Assembly: GCA_037013495.1 (NCBI GenBank)
Contig: CM072808.1
Location: forward strand, 10,517,319-10,581,318
Length of the DNA: 64,000 nt
Source of the DNA: Hippophae tibetana
Lineage: Eukaryota > Streptophyta > Magnoliopsida > Rosales > Elaeagnaceae
Direction: 5' to 3'
Below, piece after piece: positions 47,864 to 59,816 of this stretch (its first letter is position 1; each line of letters begins with the position of its first letter). The position numbers and the translations under genes are program-made. A model generated the notes under the pieces. It was not told the origin of the DNA. It did not search any database and saw only the letters and a program-made list of their open reading frames with translations.

Positions 47864-50031
47864 ATGGGACGTGTTTTGATGCTTCCATCCCCAATTTTTG
47901 GATATGTTGCTTTTGTCGACCTCCATAAATTCAACGAACTAAGTTGGATCCATGTGGTGTTCGATGTGTATTCTTGGGAGTATGGCTTACAAAAAAAGGG
48001 ATATCGATGCTACAATCCTATTACTAAAAGAACCTACATTACCATGGATATCACTTTCCTAGAATTTCAATGGTTTTTCCAATCATCAGTATCCAATTAC
48101 CCTCTTCAAGGGGAGAGTTATGATGAAGAACAAAATTGGCTTGATGTTGAAGTGTTAGACATTAGTAACAATCCAACATACTCAGATGATGCCAACAATA
48201 TGGATGAGCCAGTACCTAGCCCCAAACTTAAACTTCTAAGAACTGAATCTGAACTAGTGACTGAATCTCTAAAAGATGTAATGGTTTATGCATCCTTCCA
48301 CTCTCTAGTACCCAATGATCCTCCTGCTAAGAATACTCCTGAGGTAAGCTATCATATCACATCTTTACAAACTAATGCTATAGATACATCTGTTGGTTAT
48401 GTTTAACCTTTCAGACACAATCGAGGTAAACCTCTGAATCGATACTCTCCAGACAGAGAAGAACGACAATCTAAGTATCCAATAGTCGATTATGTATCTA
48501 CTCAAGGGTTATCAGAACCTATAAGGGAATTTGCACAAACACTCTCTTCATGTCAAATTCCAATTAGCGTTGAAGAAGCCCTATCTGATCCAAACTGGGC
48601 TCAAGCTATAAAAGAAGAATTTGAGGCATTGTAAAAGAATAACACATGGGTGTTAAGCGAGCTACCTCAAGGGAGGAAGATGGTAGGATGCAAGTGGATT
48701 TTCTCCATTAAGTATAAAGCAGATGGGTCAGCTGATCGATACAAGGCGAGGCTAGTAGCAAAAGGGTATACACAAAAACATGGTATAGATTATCAGGAAA
48801 CCTTCTCACCTGTGGCTAAACTAAAAACTGTTAGAGTTTTGTTATCTCTTGTAGCAAATTTAGATTGGCCATTGCACCAACTTGACGTGAAAAATTCCTT
48901 CCTTCATGGTGACCTTGAAGAAGAGATTTGCATGGACATCCCACCAAGATATATTGTTACATTAGGAAAAGAAATTGTATGTAGATTACAATGAGCATTG
49001 TATGGACTAAAACAATCACCTCGAGCATGGTTTGGTAGGTTGAGTTCAGCAATGAGGAAATATGAGTTTCAAAAAAGCAACTCTGACCACTATTTTCCTA
49101 AAAAATCGATTGGGAAAAATAACAGCCCTTATAGTCTATGTAGATGACATGATCATTATAGGGGATGATAAAGAAGAAATCTTTAGGCTTCAAGAACAAT
49201 TGTCAAATGAGTTTGAAATGAAGAACTTGGGAGGGCTCAAATACTTCTTAGGCATTGAGATAACAAGATCAAAACAAGGTATATGTCTTTCCCAAAGGAA
49301 ATATACTCTAGACCTACGTGCAGAGGTAGGATTACTAGATTGTAAACCTATTGATATTCCGATGGTCCAAAATCATAAACTTGGAAAATATGTGGAGCAA
49401 GTACCAGTAGATAAATAGAGATATCAACGTTTAGTGGGTAAACTCATATATTTATCTCATACTCGACCTGATATTGCTTATGCTATGAGTGCCATGAGTC
49501 AGTTCATGCACTGCCCAGGTGAAGACCATATGGATGCCATCATGCGAATACTTCGTTATTTAAAATCCTCCCCTGGGAAAGGACTTATGTTCTCAAAGAA
49601 TGGTCAATTGGAAGTCGTTGGATATACAGATTCAGACTGGGTAGGAAATATAGGATAGGAAATCTACTGCTGGGTAGTTGCCTTATCTAGCGCTGAAGCT
49701 GAATTTCGAGGAATGGTCAAGGGAATATGTGAGAACCTTTGGTTGAAAAAACTTCTAACTGAGATTGGTGTTGCTCCTAACTCCGAAATGAACTTATTTT
49801 GTGATAACAAATCAACCATTGCCATCTCCCATAATCCAGTTCAACATGATCGCACGAAGCATGTTGAAGTGGATTAGAACTTCATCAAACAAAATCTTGA
49901 AGAAAAGATTATTCAGCTTCCATTTGTTAAATCAAAAGATCAATTGGCTGATATACTCATCAAATTTGTGTTTGCAAAGAACTTCTACAACTCACTTGAC
50001 AAGTTGGGCATAAGAGACATATATGCACCAA
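47864..50031 (+). pseudogene. RE1-like Ty1/copia pol pseudogene
   Basis: It starts inside the integrase-RT connector (IFGYVAFVDLHKFN, then GYRCYNPITKRTYITMDITF) and runs to the polyprotein end. RT: GRKMVGCKWIFSIKYKADGS, then KARLVAKGYTQKHGIDYQET. LDVKNSFLHGDLEEEI follows, then a stop near 48992 and a frameshift near 49075. The active site VYVDDMIIIGDD is intact near 49140, then YFLGIEITRSKQGICLSQRK. RNase H: GKLIYLSHTRPDIAYAMS and FRGMVKGICENLWL with CDNKSTIAISHNPVQHDRTK. A deletion of about 25 codons lies near 49655, between GYTDSDW and LSSAEAEF. Gag, protease and the integrase core are missing. Stops sit near 48405, 48632, 49417 and 49875. Confidence 0.9.
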
Positions 50032-50043
50032 CTTGAGGGTAAG

Positions 50044-50374
50044 TGTTGGCGTGTGTGTTGTGGTCCATGCTGTAGCAGTGGCAAACACCATTGTTTAGTG
50101 AAGCAAGGAATGGAATAAGGAATAAGGAATAGGAGTTCTACTAGAAACAATTACCCTGTAAGTAGATGTTATGTCAAAACTACCCTTTGAATTGTGCATT
50201 CAAAACCAAGAATCCAACTTTCCATTAAAAGGAGAAGGAATTCTAGGTAGATAAGAACGCATAATAGACACTTATTTGATTAACCAATTGGAAATCCCAA
50301 CCATTAATTTCCATGCGTATGCTAGAGATCATATACATGGGTTGGAAAACATTGCAATTTATTTAGGAACATCA
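50044..50374 (+). mobile_element. Start of copia 3' LTR
   Basis: A purine tract CTTGAGGGTAAG precedes TGTTGGCGTGTGTG at 50044. The LTR runs at least to the Athila insertion site. Whether 63874-64000 is its continuation cannot be judged here. Confidence 0.7.
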
Positions 50375-51780
50375 TGATGAACGAAAACCGGCATCGCCGA
50401 TCTTCGCAAATACTTTGGTTTTAATATTTATAAAACTCTCGCAAGTGCACGAATCATTTCGAAGAAAATGATAAGTATACTCCCAAGGTCAATCTAAGGA
50501 AGGAATGTATGTGGTTTTTAATTTATTATTCAAACTTTTAAAAACGAAATTAAATCCTAAACATCCTGTCACGATAGTTTGGTTTTTGTGTTCCTAATCT
50601 AATAACATAAAATAAACATATATACAGATTAATTAAATATAATCTAATAACATAAATATAAACATAGATACAAATTCAATAAATAATTATCTAAAAATAA
50701 ACATATATACAGATTCAATAAATATTCATGCAAATTTTATCATTTATATTAGCGGAGTATTTATGGATATAATAACTAAATTAATTATGCTTGCTCATAT
50801 TATCTAGGTTATTAAAGATATAAATTGATATTTTATTGATTCTCTCTTTTTTATATAAATACCACCTTTGGTGGGGTTAGATATTCTTTGTTAACTAAAC
50901 AAATCAATTAACACCTATGGGTGGGGTTGATAACTAATATGCTTAATTAAATTAATTCCTTTTTCTAAGAGATTGAAAATGAACCATTTAAATGCCACCT
51001 TTGGTGGGGTTAGACAGTTTAAACTTTATTCAAGGTGTCCAAATTAAACCTAAGAATTTAATTATCCGAGTACTAACTTTCAAGTTTTAAAACCACTATT
51101 GAAAACATGTTGTCAATACATTTTCACATAATAATTCTTATAAAAACTTTTGAAATAGAGTTTCACTCCAACTACCGGGCGATTGTACCAACAAATAAAA
51201 GAGCACTACTCTAAATTAGACCGGATAACTAAACCTTAAAATCTAATTTTCAGTTTTAAGTTTGTAATGAAAAATAATATATTTCTCTCTAACATTCTTA
51301 ATATAAAATCTTGAATAAAAACAAAATCAATTCATTTTAGAGATTTTTACCTATTTAATATTTCGCAAGCATAACAACGTCATTATTACATCATATTTAC
51401 TAAACAGCCAGCATAGTTAAATTTAACCACAGACAAATTAAATATAACATGTAAGAATAAAGCATAAAAATAACTGTAAAGAAAATAAAATCCTTACAGA
51501 ACTTCGACGCTATTCCCGTAGCTGGAAAACCTCCAAGCGGAATTTGCACTCTCATTTATTGAATCAAAATCTAAACTATTACAAAAAACATTACAAGTTC
51601 CTCTCAAAAAGAGAAGAACACTAAACCTAAGAGAATTGAACTAAAAAAACTAAGAGAAAAACTAAGAAAAGCTTAGAAACTAAGAAAGAAACTAAGAAAA
51701 CTCAAAAACTAAGAAATGAGAGAAAGAAAGAAGAGAGAAGTGTGTTTTGAAGGTGTGATTTGAAGTGAAGGGAAGGGGGG

Positions 51781-51788
51781 TATTTATA
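51781..51788 (-). promoter_or_regulatory. TATA box, Athila 3' LTR
   Basis: TATAAATA on the minus strand, just upstream (minus sense) of a C-rich stretch. The same box is in the other LTR at 63300-63307. Confidence 0.75.
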
Positions 51789-51889
51789 GGTGAGGATGGA
51801 GAGAAAAAGTAGAGAAAAAAATGTTAAAAAAATGTAAAAACGCGGATTAGTGATTGCTGACGTCATTTGATGACGTCAGCATGACGGGG

Positions 51890-52070
51890 GGCGGCTGCAC
51901 AGTACCGGGTATGAACAGTACCGCGGCTGCACAGTACCGGGTATGAACAGTGCCGAGTCTACACAATACCGAGGATGAACAGTACGCGCAGATGAACAGT
52001 ACGCGCGGATGAACAGTGCCGCGCGCTGCTGCTTGGGGCGGTGCTGGGCGCTGGGGCGCGGCGGCGCGAT
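51890..52070 (-). repeat. GC-rich variable tandem repeats in Athila U3
   Basis: Multiple (A/G)TGAACAGT(A/G)C(C/G)G-type units alternating with GCTGCACAGTACCGGGT. This LTR has about two more units than the right LTR (63415-63510), whereas the right LTR has an extra GCGGCGG-type stretch. The patch is upstream of the TATA box in minus sense. Confidence 0.88.
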
Positions 52071-52366
52071 TTTCGTCTTTTTAACATTTTTGACCTTTTC
52101 GACCCATTTTGTCCAATTTTTCCATGTTTGTTGACCTTTTCCCACTTATTTATTAATATATTTGTGATGTATTGCTTCAAGTATTCCTGTTTGAGTCTTT
52201 AAATTGCGTTTTTAAGCCAAAATACCTGAAAAACAATAAAAATACCCGTGATTCCGAAAAAGACAAATTTATATAAATATATGAGAAAACATATAAATAT
52301 ATGTATTTTTAATCAATTAATGTGCATAAAATCATGGTTATTTTAGTGCTTTTTGAGCACTTACCA

Positions 52367-52385
52367 CAACCCCCAACCAGCTTCT
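52367..52385 (-). promoter_or_regulatory. Athila polypurine tract
   Basis: CAACCCCCAACCAGCTTC on the + strand gives GGTTGGGGGTTG on the minus strand, abutting the 3' LTR. Confidence 0.75.
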
Positions 52386-54280
52386 TGCTAGTCCCTTAGC
52401 AAGAGAAGCGATAAAAACTAAAAATTAAACTATCCTAAATCACTTTCATGGATTGAAACGGTTGCATTTAGCCTATGCAACAAGCCGTTAAACCCCTAGG
52501 TTGCCCTAGTGGACGAGTTTGAGTCTCGTGAGGGTTTTCAGTAATGATACCCACAAACATTGAACTAAATGTAGAAATCAAAAGAAACAATAAAAACAAT
52601 CAAATCAAAAACTAAAATTACAAAAAAATCAAAAATTAATTTAAGGATAAAAGAAAACAACATATCACAAAAATGTCTCATACTTTTTAATCTCTTTTAA
52701 GATCATAATTAAAATCTCAAGCATAAGTTATTTTAATCTCTTTAAACAATCATGATTTTATTATAATAATAAGTCGAAAATCATTTTCATATTTCATATC
52801 AAAAATGTATCAATTTAATTTTACCCAATTTCAGTGTCATGAATCAGAATTCGCTTCGACTCTATTTCTCACAAGTCAATACTCTCAAAACACTGAATCC
52901 TATGGGTTCAAACACTCATACTAATTTATATGCGAAAGAGTTTATGTATAGAAATGAACTAATAATATGTTCGCATATGTATAAAGAATAAAGGCTCAAA
53001 GTGTTATTTTAACATTGATCTCATGAAAGGAATCGAATGTATAAATTATAAAGATATCATATATAAAAATTATTTTTATGCATAAATCAAACTTATTAAG
53101 AAAGAATTTCAAGATATATGCTTTTTACAAATGAAGAAATTGCAATGACTTTTTAGGGAATTACTTCCTATATCTTTCTTTTGTAATTAGCCTTTACTCA
53201 CAACTTTGTAGGCAATGTGGGTCATAGTATGTAGATGATACTATATTTTTTTTTATCTCTCTATTTTTTTTATTTTTTTTATTTTTTTTTTATTTTTTTA
53301 GATATTTTTCAATATATGTATTTTTTTAGAGAGTCAACCCATGTACAGATTGTACATTTTTTTGGATTTTGGTGAGTGGTTAATTTTGTGGCTTTTCTGT
53401 TTGATCTTGGTTTAGGTAACCCCAGATATGTCTTTTTGTTTTTGTAGCAGTCATGCATAAATGAGATATAAGCATATACTATCAATTTCAACTCAAATCA
53501 TTTAATCTTAAGCAAAAATAATAATCAAAAATATATGATACTCTATTAAGATGAGAAAAAAAATCATACATTCAATGCTAATACCTATAGAGATCATCTA
53601 AACTTTTTGAATAAATAAGAAATGTGTTTGGAGTAGAAAAAATATATATTTCACTCTGAATAAAAGAATTTAGGCTCAAATTATATCTCACAAGGGTAGT
53701 CTCCACTAAAAAAAATTCATAAACACCGATTTTGGGTTTAATATAATTTCCACATTTTATCAAGAAATACTAGTTATGACAAAAACTAACTAATTATCAA
53801 AAATAATTGCACAATATTTCATGATATGTTTTCAAAAAAATTAATCTAACAGTACCAAAGACTTAACTATTTCTTAAATTTGATTTAAAGAAATGATAAA
53901 TTTTTGTGAAAATTTTATTTTTTATTTTTTTTATTAAGCATGGTAACTTTTCACCACCCCCAACCTAGAACTTACATTGTCCTCAATGTAACAACTGCAA
54001 ATTAAAGATAAAGAGAAAAGAGGAGAAAGATTACCTATTTCTTGAGAATGTGTAAGTAGTAATGAAGAAATGCAGGTGCATCCATCATATTCATCATTAA
54101 AGTGTATACAGACAGATTGCTGTGAACTTCTAACATCTCAACAAATATTTTAGTTTTAACAATTTTAAAATTATTCACATATAAGTAAACTAAAATAAAC
54201 AATAATATTAAGTAAATAAAACAAATAAAACAAAAAATTACCTAACATGATGGGTTGCCTCCCATCCAGCGCTTAGTTTA
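52386..54280 (-). other. Athila 3' untranslated region
   Basis: About 1.9 kb without a usable frame, including long T-rich runs at 53245-53330. It is alignable with 41297-42900 of the old element. The place is where env-like genes sit in some Athila elements; none is present. Confidence 0.8.
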
Positions 54281-54297
54281 ACGTCTTAGCAAGACGT
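54251..54297 (-). promoter_or_regulatory. Conserved GGGAGGCAACCC motif and hairpin after pol
   Basis: The minus strand reads ACGTCTTGCTAAGACGT (a perfect 7-bp stem with a 3-base loop), then AAGCGCTGGATGGGAGGCAA(CCCA). A related motif lies between gag1 and gag2 (59713-59763). Confidence 0.65.
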
Positions 54298-54309
54298 ATC
54301 TTTTTGGTG

Positions 54310-57300
54310 CTAAGGGTTACTCAGCCAAATGCAATCCATTTCAGCAATGTTGTTTGGTTCTTCTACATAAGGCTTGACACGATGGCCATTAACTTTGAAC
54401 GTTTTTTGTGTCTTGGAGTCCAATAGTTCTACCACTCCATGTTCAGATACCTGAACTATTTTGAATGGTCCATCCCATCTTGATCTCAGCTTTCCAGGAA
54501 ACAATCTCAAACGAGAGTTAAATAAAAGAACTTTCATTCCAGGGTGAAAAGTTTTAGGAACTAGCCTCTTGTCATGGTAGCGCTTAGTACGCTCCTTGTA
54601 TAATTTTGCATTCTCATAGGCTTCATTCCTAATTTCTTCCAACTCATGAAGCTGGAGTACTCGTTTTTCACCTGCTTTATCTAAATCCATGTTTAGCTCT
54701 TTAATTGCCCAATAAGCCTTGTGTTCAAGTTCAACTGGAAGGTGGCACGCTTTCCCAAAGATTAACCGGTAAGGGCTCATCCCAATAGGTGTTTTGTAAG
54801 CGGTGCGGTATGCCCATAAGGCATCATTTAACTTAAATGCCAAATCCTTCCTTGAGGGACGCACAGTGCGTTCCAATATTCCCTTAATTTGCCTATTACT
54901 TACTTCCACTAAACCGGAAGTTTGAGGGTGATATGGAGTAGCTACCTTATGTGTGATGTTGTACTTGTTTAGTACTCCATCAAAGAGTTTGTTACAAAAA
55001 TGGCTACCTCCATCACTTATTATAGCTCTAGGCGTTCCGAACCTACTGAATATGAAATCTTTCAAGAATTTCACAACAACATTAGCATCATTGGTTTTGG
55101 TGGGGATAGCTTCTACCCACTTGGACACATAATCCACAGCAACCAAAATGTATTGAAAACCATTAGATGGGGGAAAAGGACCCATAAAGTCAATCCCCCA
55201 TACATCAAAGAGTTCAACAACTAAATTAGATGTCAAAGGCATTTCATCTCTTTTGCTTATGTTTCCTGTTCTTTGACATCTATCACATTGTGCACAAAAC
55301 ATATGAGCATCTTTAAAAAGAGTGGGCCAAAAGAATCCAGACTGTAATATCTTACTGGCTGTCTTTTCTCCTCCAAAATGACCCCCACAATGAAGTTCAT
55401 GACAAAAAGTCAGAATGCTCTTATGTTCTTCTTCAGGTACACATCTCCGGATGACTTGATCTTGACCAATCTTGTATAAATAAGGGTCATCCCAGAAATA
55501 GTCCTTAATAGTTTTAAAAAACCTTTTCTTGTCCTGATATGAAGTGTTAGGTCGCAAAACACCAGTGGCAAGATAGTTTACAATATCAGCATACCATGGG
55601 TTCGGACCTATGAAAAATAACTGTTCATCAGGAAAGGTTTCAACTATATCGTCATTACTCTCATCTTTAAGAGAATTGAAGTCAGAAATCAACCTAGACA
55701 AATGGCCAGCTACTAAGTTTTCACTGCCTTTCTTATCCTTGATTTCTAGGTCAAATTCTTGTAAGAGTAAGACCCACCTGATTAATCTTGGCTTGGCATT
55801 TGGTTTACTTAATAGGTATCTTAAAGCAGCATGATCAGAATGCACAATCACTTTAGATCCTACTAAATAAGACCGAAATTTGTCTAAAGAGAATACTATA
55901 GCCAAGAATTCCTTTTCAGTGGTGGTGTAATTCATCTGGGCATCATTGAGTGTTTTGCTAGCATAGTAGATGACATGTAAACGCTTATCCACTCTTTGTC
56001 CCAGGACTGCTCCTATTGCATAATCAGAAGCGTCACACATTATTTCAAAGGGTAAAGACCAGTTTGGTGCCATTATAACAGGGGTAGATGTGAGTTTATC
56101 TTTCAAGGTATTAAAGGAAGTAAGGTAGTCATTGTTGAAATCAAAATCAGCATCTTTGGATAGCAAGTTACATAATGGACGACTTATTTTAGAGAAATCT
56201 TTAATAAATCGTCTGTAGAATCCTGCATGTCCCAAGAAGCTTCTTATCCCCTTCACAGATGTAGGGGGAGGTAGTTTGGATATCAATTCAACTTTTGCCT
56301 TATCAACTTCAATACCCTTGTTTGAAATTATATGTCCTAAAACTATCCCTTGTTGAACCATAAAATGACTTTTCTCCCAACTAAGGGTTAGATTGCATTC
56401 AATGCATCTTTCTAAAACCAAAGTCAATTTATGTAAGCAATCATCAAATGAGTTCCCAAAGACAGAGAAATCGTCCATGAAAATCTCAATGAATTTCTCC
56501 ACCATGTCCGAGAAAATGGATATCATGCATCTCTGGAACGTGGGAGGGGCATTGCATAACCCAAATGGCATTCTGCGAAAAGCAAATGTCCCAAAAGGAC
56601 ATGTAAATGTGGTCTTTTCCTGATCTTCTGGTGCTATGGGTACTTGATAATATCCAGACAGTCCATCCAAAAAACAGTAAAATTCGTGCCCAGCTAATCT
56701 TTCCAACATTTGATCAATGAATGGAAGAGGAAAGTGATCCTTTTTCGTATATAAATTTAGTTTCCTAAAATCTATACACATTCTCCATCCAGTGATTATT
56801 CTAGTGGGCACTAATTCACTTTTGTCATTTTTAACAACTGTTATCCCAGATTTCTTTGGTACCACATGCACTGGACTAACCCACTTACTATCCGCAATAG
56901 GATAGATAATCCCTTCTTCTAATAATTTAAGAATTTCTTTTTTAACTACCTCTTGCATGTTTGAGTTTAGTCTTCTTTGGGCCTCTCGTACAGGTTTAGC
57001 ACCATCCTCCAAGTTGATCTTGTGCATACACATTGTTGGACTAATGCCTCTTATATCCCCTATACTCCAACCTATAGATTTCTTAAACTGTTTAAGCACT
57101 TTGATGAGTTCCTTTTCTTGTGGTTTGGTCAAGGTTGAAGAAATTATCACTGGATAAGTTTCTCCCTCTCCCAAAAACACATATTTTAAGTGCTCAGGTA
57201 AGACTTTGAGTTCAAGTTCAGGTGGATTGGCCTCTTTACTAGATGAAGAACTGGGTAGATTTAAAAGTGTACTAGATTTTGTCATCACTTCATTATTGTC

Positions 57301-58059
57301 TAGTTGTTCAAGGTACCCCTTAATTTCTTCATCTAAATCTTCTTCAACCTTTTCAAGTGTAAGAACGGTTTCAAGCTTGTCTTCTATTCTGGTTCGGAAA
57401 AAGGTGTTTTGGAAAAGATTATCCAAAGGATCAACATCGAATATTTCATCGATGGCAGAAATAGAAGGGAAAGGTGAAGAATCAAAAACTTTAAAATGAA
57501 CAGTCTCTCCTAAGACTGTCATTGTCAAATTTCCATCTTGGACATCAATAATAGTTTTAGTAGTTGCCATAAATGGTCTACCAAGCAATATTGTGTGCTC
57601 TCTGTCCAATGCTGGATTTTCTTGCATATCCAGAACCACAAAGTCAACAGGTATTATCAGTTTGTCTACCTGTACCAAAACATCCTCAACTATTCCCTCT
57701 GGATATTTAAGAGATCTATCTGCAAGTTGAAGGGACATAGTTGTGGGTTTTAAATCCCCTAGATTGAGTTGTAAGAATATAGAGTAGGGCATCAAATTTA
57801 TACTAGCACCTAAATCAAGCATTGCTTTAGCAACCTTCCTATCCCCCATAGTTATGTTTATAATAAAACTGCCAGGGTCTTTCAACTTAGGGGGTAGTTT
57901 GTGCTGAAGTACAGCGCTAGAAATTTCTGATACTACTACTCGTTCATTCAGTTCATACCTCCTTTTCTTAGTATTCAACTCTTTGAAAAACTTGGCATAT
58001 GAGGGCACATTCATGATCACTTCTAATAATGGTAAATTGATATTTACTTTAGAGAGCAT
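54310..58059 (-). CDS. Athila pol (protease, RT, RNase H, integrase)
   Basis: 1249 open codons. Protease active site LDLGAS near residue 81, then LLGRPFM near 160. RT from about residue 330 to 560: [38 protein letters not shown], and the active site FMDDFSVFG near 526 with both Asp. RNase H starts near 670 ([16 protein letters not shown]). Integrase has its zinc-binding part near 888-925 ([16 protein letters not shown]), then catalytic Asp in GIDFMGP (about 957), Asp in ISDGGSHF (about 1015) and Glu in GLVEVSN (about 1051), the D,D-35-E spacing. No chromodomain. The frame continues upstream: TAA at 58078-58080 (CAA expected) separates it from the gag2 frame. The Met at 58059 is therefore probably not the native start. 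It looks catalytically intact. Confidence 0.95.
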   Translation of the reverse strand: MLSKVNINLPLLEVIMNVPSYAKFFKELNTKKRRYELNERVVVSEISSAVLQHKLPPKLKDPGSFIINITMGDRKVAKAMLDLGASINLMPYSIFLQLNLGDLKPTTMSLQLADRSLKYPEGIVEDVLVQVDKLIIPVDFVVLDMQENPALDREHTILLGRPFMATTKTIIDVQDGNLTMTVLGETVHFKVFDSSPFPSISAIDEIFDVDPLDNLFQNTFFRTRIEDKLETVLTLEKVEEDLDEEIKGYLEQLDNNEVMTKSSTLLNLPSSSSSKEANPPELELKVLPEHLKYVFLGEGETYPVIISSTLTKPQEKELIKVLKQFKKSIGWSIGDIRGISPTMCMHKINLEDGAKPVREAQRRLNSNMQEVVKKEILKLLEEGIIYPIADSKWVSPVHVVPKKSGITVVKNDKSELVPTRIITGWRMCIDFRKLNLYTKKDHFPLPFIDQMLERLAGHEFYCFLDGLSGYYQVPIAPEDQEKTTFTCPFGTFAFRRMPFGLCNAPPTFQRCMISIFSDMVEKFIEIFMDDFSVFGNSFDDCLHKLTLVLERCIECNLTLSWEKSHFMVQQGIVLGHIISNKGIEVDKAKVELISKLPPPTSVKGIRSFLGHAGFYRRFIKDFSKISRPLCNLLSKDADFDFNNDYLTSFNTLKDKLTSTPVIMAPNWSLPFEIMCDASDYAIGAVLGQRVDKRLHVIYYASKTLNDAQMNYTTTEKEFLAIVFSLDKFRSYLVGSKVIVHSDHAALRYLLSKPNAKPRLIRWVLLLQEFDLEIKDKKGSENLVAGHLSRLISDFNSLKDESNDDIVETFPDEQLFFIGPNPWYADIVNYLATGVLRPNTSYQDKKRFFKTIKDYFWDDPYLYKIGQDQVIRRCVPEEEHKSILTFCHELHCGGHFGGEKTASKILQSGFFWPTLFKDAHMFCAQCDRCQRTGNISKRDEMPLTSNLVVELFDVWGIDFMGPFPPSNGFQYILVAVDYVSKWVEAIPTKTNDANVVVKFLKDFIFSRFGTPRAIISDGGSHFCNKLFDGVLNKYNITHKVATPYHPQTSGLVEVSNRQIKGILERTVRPSRKDLAFKLNDALWAYRTAYKTPIGMSPYRLIFGKACHLPVELEHKAYWAIKELNMDLDKAGEKRVLQLHELEEIRNEAYENAKLYKERTKRYHDKRLVPKTFHPGMKVLLFNSRLRLFPGKLRSRWDGPFKIVQVSEHGVVELLDSKTQKTFKVNGHRVKPYVEEPNNIAEMDCIWLSNP

Positions 58060-58320
58060 ATTAAAAAGATCATTGAATTACTTATCTTGTTTGGACTCTT
58101 TTAACCGGTGGGGAAAAGGTACTTGTATCTGGTGTGGTTCTGTTGTCTTTTGAATTTTGGGGGTGTCAGATGACCCCCCAATGAGTTTTTCAGAAGGCTT
58201 GTTAAGTTTAACACCTGTTTCTCCTTTTTGCGAGATTTGAGTATCGCCTTCTCTGTTACCTGAACTACAAGGTAGATTGTTAGAGATTTCAGGTAAACTG
58301 GTATTGACTACCTTACCACT

Positions 58321-59481
58321 TCAAAGGGTTCTAACATCCTTTGCTTGTTCTGGTTGACTGGGCAACTTTCCTGGTTCTTTCTTTTGCATTTGTTCAGCCA
58401 GTTGCCCAACTTTAGATTCAATTCTTTTAACCGAAGCCTCCATGGTGTTCAACCTTTGATTAGTCATCAATTGGTTGTCACGACTAACTTGAATAAAAGC
58501 ATTCAAGCTATCTTCTAAGGTTGGTTTAAAAGATTGGCTTGGTGGGTAAGGGTGGTTGTTATCCGACCTTAGTGTTGGATATTGGGTGTAGGCTGGGTGA
58601 TTATAGGTGTTTGGATGATACCTTTGAAAAGATTGGACTTCCTCTATGGCATCGACACTAGAATCACAAGTATTTGAACAATTATGAGTACCATGCCCAA
58701 TTGAACAACACACTTCACATACCTCTTGATTTGAAATTTGGTGGGAAGTGAGGAATTTCACTTGTTTAGTCAATTCAGCAAGTTGCAAGGTTATCTCATT
58801 ATCAGAGCCGACTTCATTGACCTTTGCTTTCCTTCTACCACCTCTTTGTTGGGAATTAGAACCCAATAGCTCATAGAGATTATAGGTTTCCTCTGCGGTC
58901 TTTTCTCCTACAGCACCTCCAGCAGCATTATCAACCATGTATTGAATCTGTAGTGTCAATCCATCATAAAAGAATTGGTTTTGTAGCTGTAATGGAAAGC
59001 TATGATTTTGACATTGAATGAAAAGGAGTTTGAATCGTTCCCAAGCTTCATGAAAGGGCTCTTCATACATTTGAGAAAATGTTGCTATCTTTGTTCTTAG
59101 ATCAACAGTCTTTTGATGGGAATAGAACCTACCCATGAAAATTTCATAGACTGCCTCCCAAGTTTTAAGAGAACCTGACTGTAGAGTAATGAACCATGAC
59201 CAAGCTTTATCTTTGAGAGTGTAAGGAAAACACCTCATCCTAAGTTGATCTTCATTAATTGCATGTAGTGGAAAGGTTTGGACAATAGCATAGAATTCTC
59301 GAATGAAATTTAAAGGGTCTTCATTAGGGATACCGTAAAAGGAAGGCAACAAAGAATAATGAATCTTTTTCAATTCATAATTCCTTGCAGCCTCTTGTAA
59401 TTGGATACCGGAAATTACATTGCCAATGATTGGCATTGTATATTCTTTCATCTTTTTCCGCCTATCTTCAGCATCTCCCAT
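58321..59481 (-). CDS. Athila gag2, in frame with pol
   Basis: 386 codons starting MGDAEDRRKKMKEY. The capsid-like core is IQLQEAARNYELKKIHYSLL, SFYGIPNEDPLNFIREFYAI, MRCFPYTLKDKAWSWF, EIFMGRFYSHQKT and EPFHEAWERFK. A Cys/His segment CEVCCSIGHGTHNC is a zinc-knuckle-like CX2-3CX3-4HX4C. A C-terminal coiled-coil-like stretch is MEASVKRIESKVGQLAEQM. It ends at TGA 58321-58323, after which the same frame continues for 80 codons to TAA 58078-58080 and then into pol. CGA to TGA would explain the first stop. It was originally a gag-pol fusion of about 1720 codons. Confidence 0.92.
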   Translation of the reverse strand: MGDAEDRRKKMKEYTMPIIGNVISGIQLQEAARNYELKKIHYSLLPSFYGIPNEDPLNFIREFYAIVQTFPLHAINEDQLRMRCFPYTLKDKAWSWFITLQSGSLKTWEAVYEIFMGRFYSHQKTVDLRTKIATFSQMYEEPFHEAWERFKLLFIQCQNHSFPLQLQNQFFYDGLTLQIQYMVDNAAGGAVGEKTAEETYNLYELLGSNSQQRGGRRKAKVNEVGSDNEITLQLAELTKQVKFLTSHQISNQEVCEVCCSIGHGTHNCSNTCDSSVDAIEEVQSFQRYHPNTYNHPAYTQYPTLRSDNNHPYPPSQSFKPTLEDSLNAFIQVSRDNQLMTNQRLNTMEASVKRIESKVGQLAEQMQKKEPGKLPSQPEQAKDVRTL

Positions 59482-59816
59482 GGTTGTTTGTAGTTGAAAA
59501 TGATCCTCCTCCTATTGTGTATCAACATTTTGCTCTTAGTAGATATTTTTAGAACTTGATAAAACGTAAAGGCTTAAAGCAAAAAGGTGCAAGGAACCTA
59601 AATTTTTTTTTTTAATTTAAATTTAAACGAATGGACACAATTTTTGAAACAAACAAATTTATTTCATTTGAATTTTTATTACACGCAAACTAAAACAAAG
59701 CAAAATACAATAATGGGTGACCTCCCATACAGGACTAAAATTTATCGTCCTCTAGTAAGACGTTGCTTGGAGATTGCAGAATGAAAAACTCAATGTCTCC
59801 TCTTCATTGAATTCAT
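59482..59816 (-). other. Spacer between gag1 and gag2, with hairpin motif
   Basis: Non-coding. The minus strand carries CGTCTTACTAGAGGACGATA, ending in a GTCCT that can pair with AGGAC, then TATGGGAGGTCACCCA. This resembles the motif after pol at 54251-54297. It may be a translation, splice or RNA-processing signal, or a scar of element fusion. Confidence 0.6.

Larger units (their letters stand above)
50375..52366 (-). mobile_element. Athila 3' LTR
   Basis: Starts TGATGAACGAAAACCGG, ends CACTTACCA (the other LTR ends CACTCATCA). TATA box on the minus strand at 51781-51788. A GC-rich patch with tandem TGAACAGTACCG-like units lies at about 51890-52070. Confidence 0.95.

Noticed and set aside
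51876..52180. ORFs rich in Arg, Pro and Ala (also 63366-63704)
   Set aside because: They are shadows of the GC-rich patch in the Athila LTR U3, duplicated because the LTR is duplicated.
52386..54280. Env-like gene between Athila pol and 3' LTR
   Set aside because: Only short frames (60-61 codons), no signal peptide or membrane segment. The region aligns with a non-coding 3' region of the older element.
55000..57753. Several + strand ORFs of 66-97 codons
   Set aside because: Antisense shadows of the intact pol frame.
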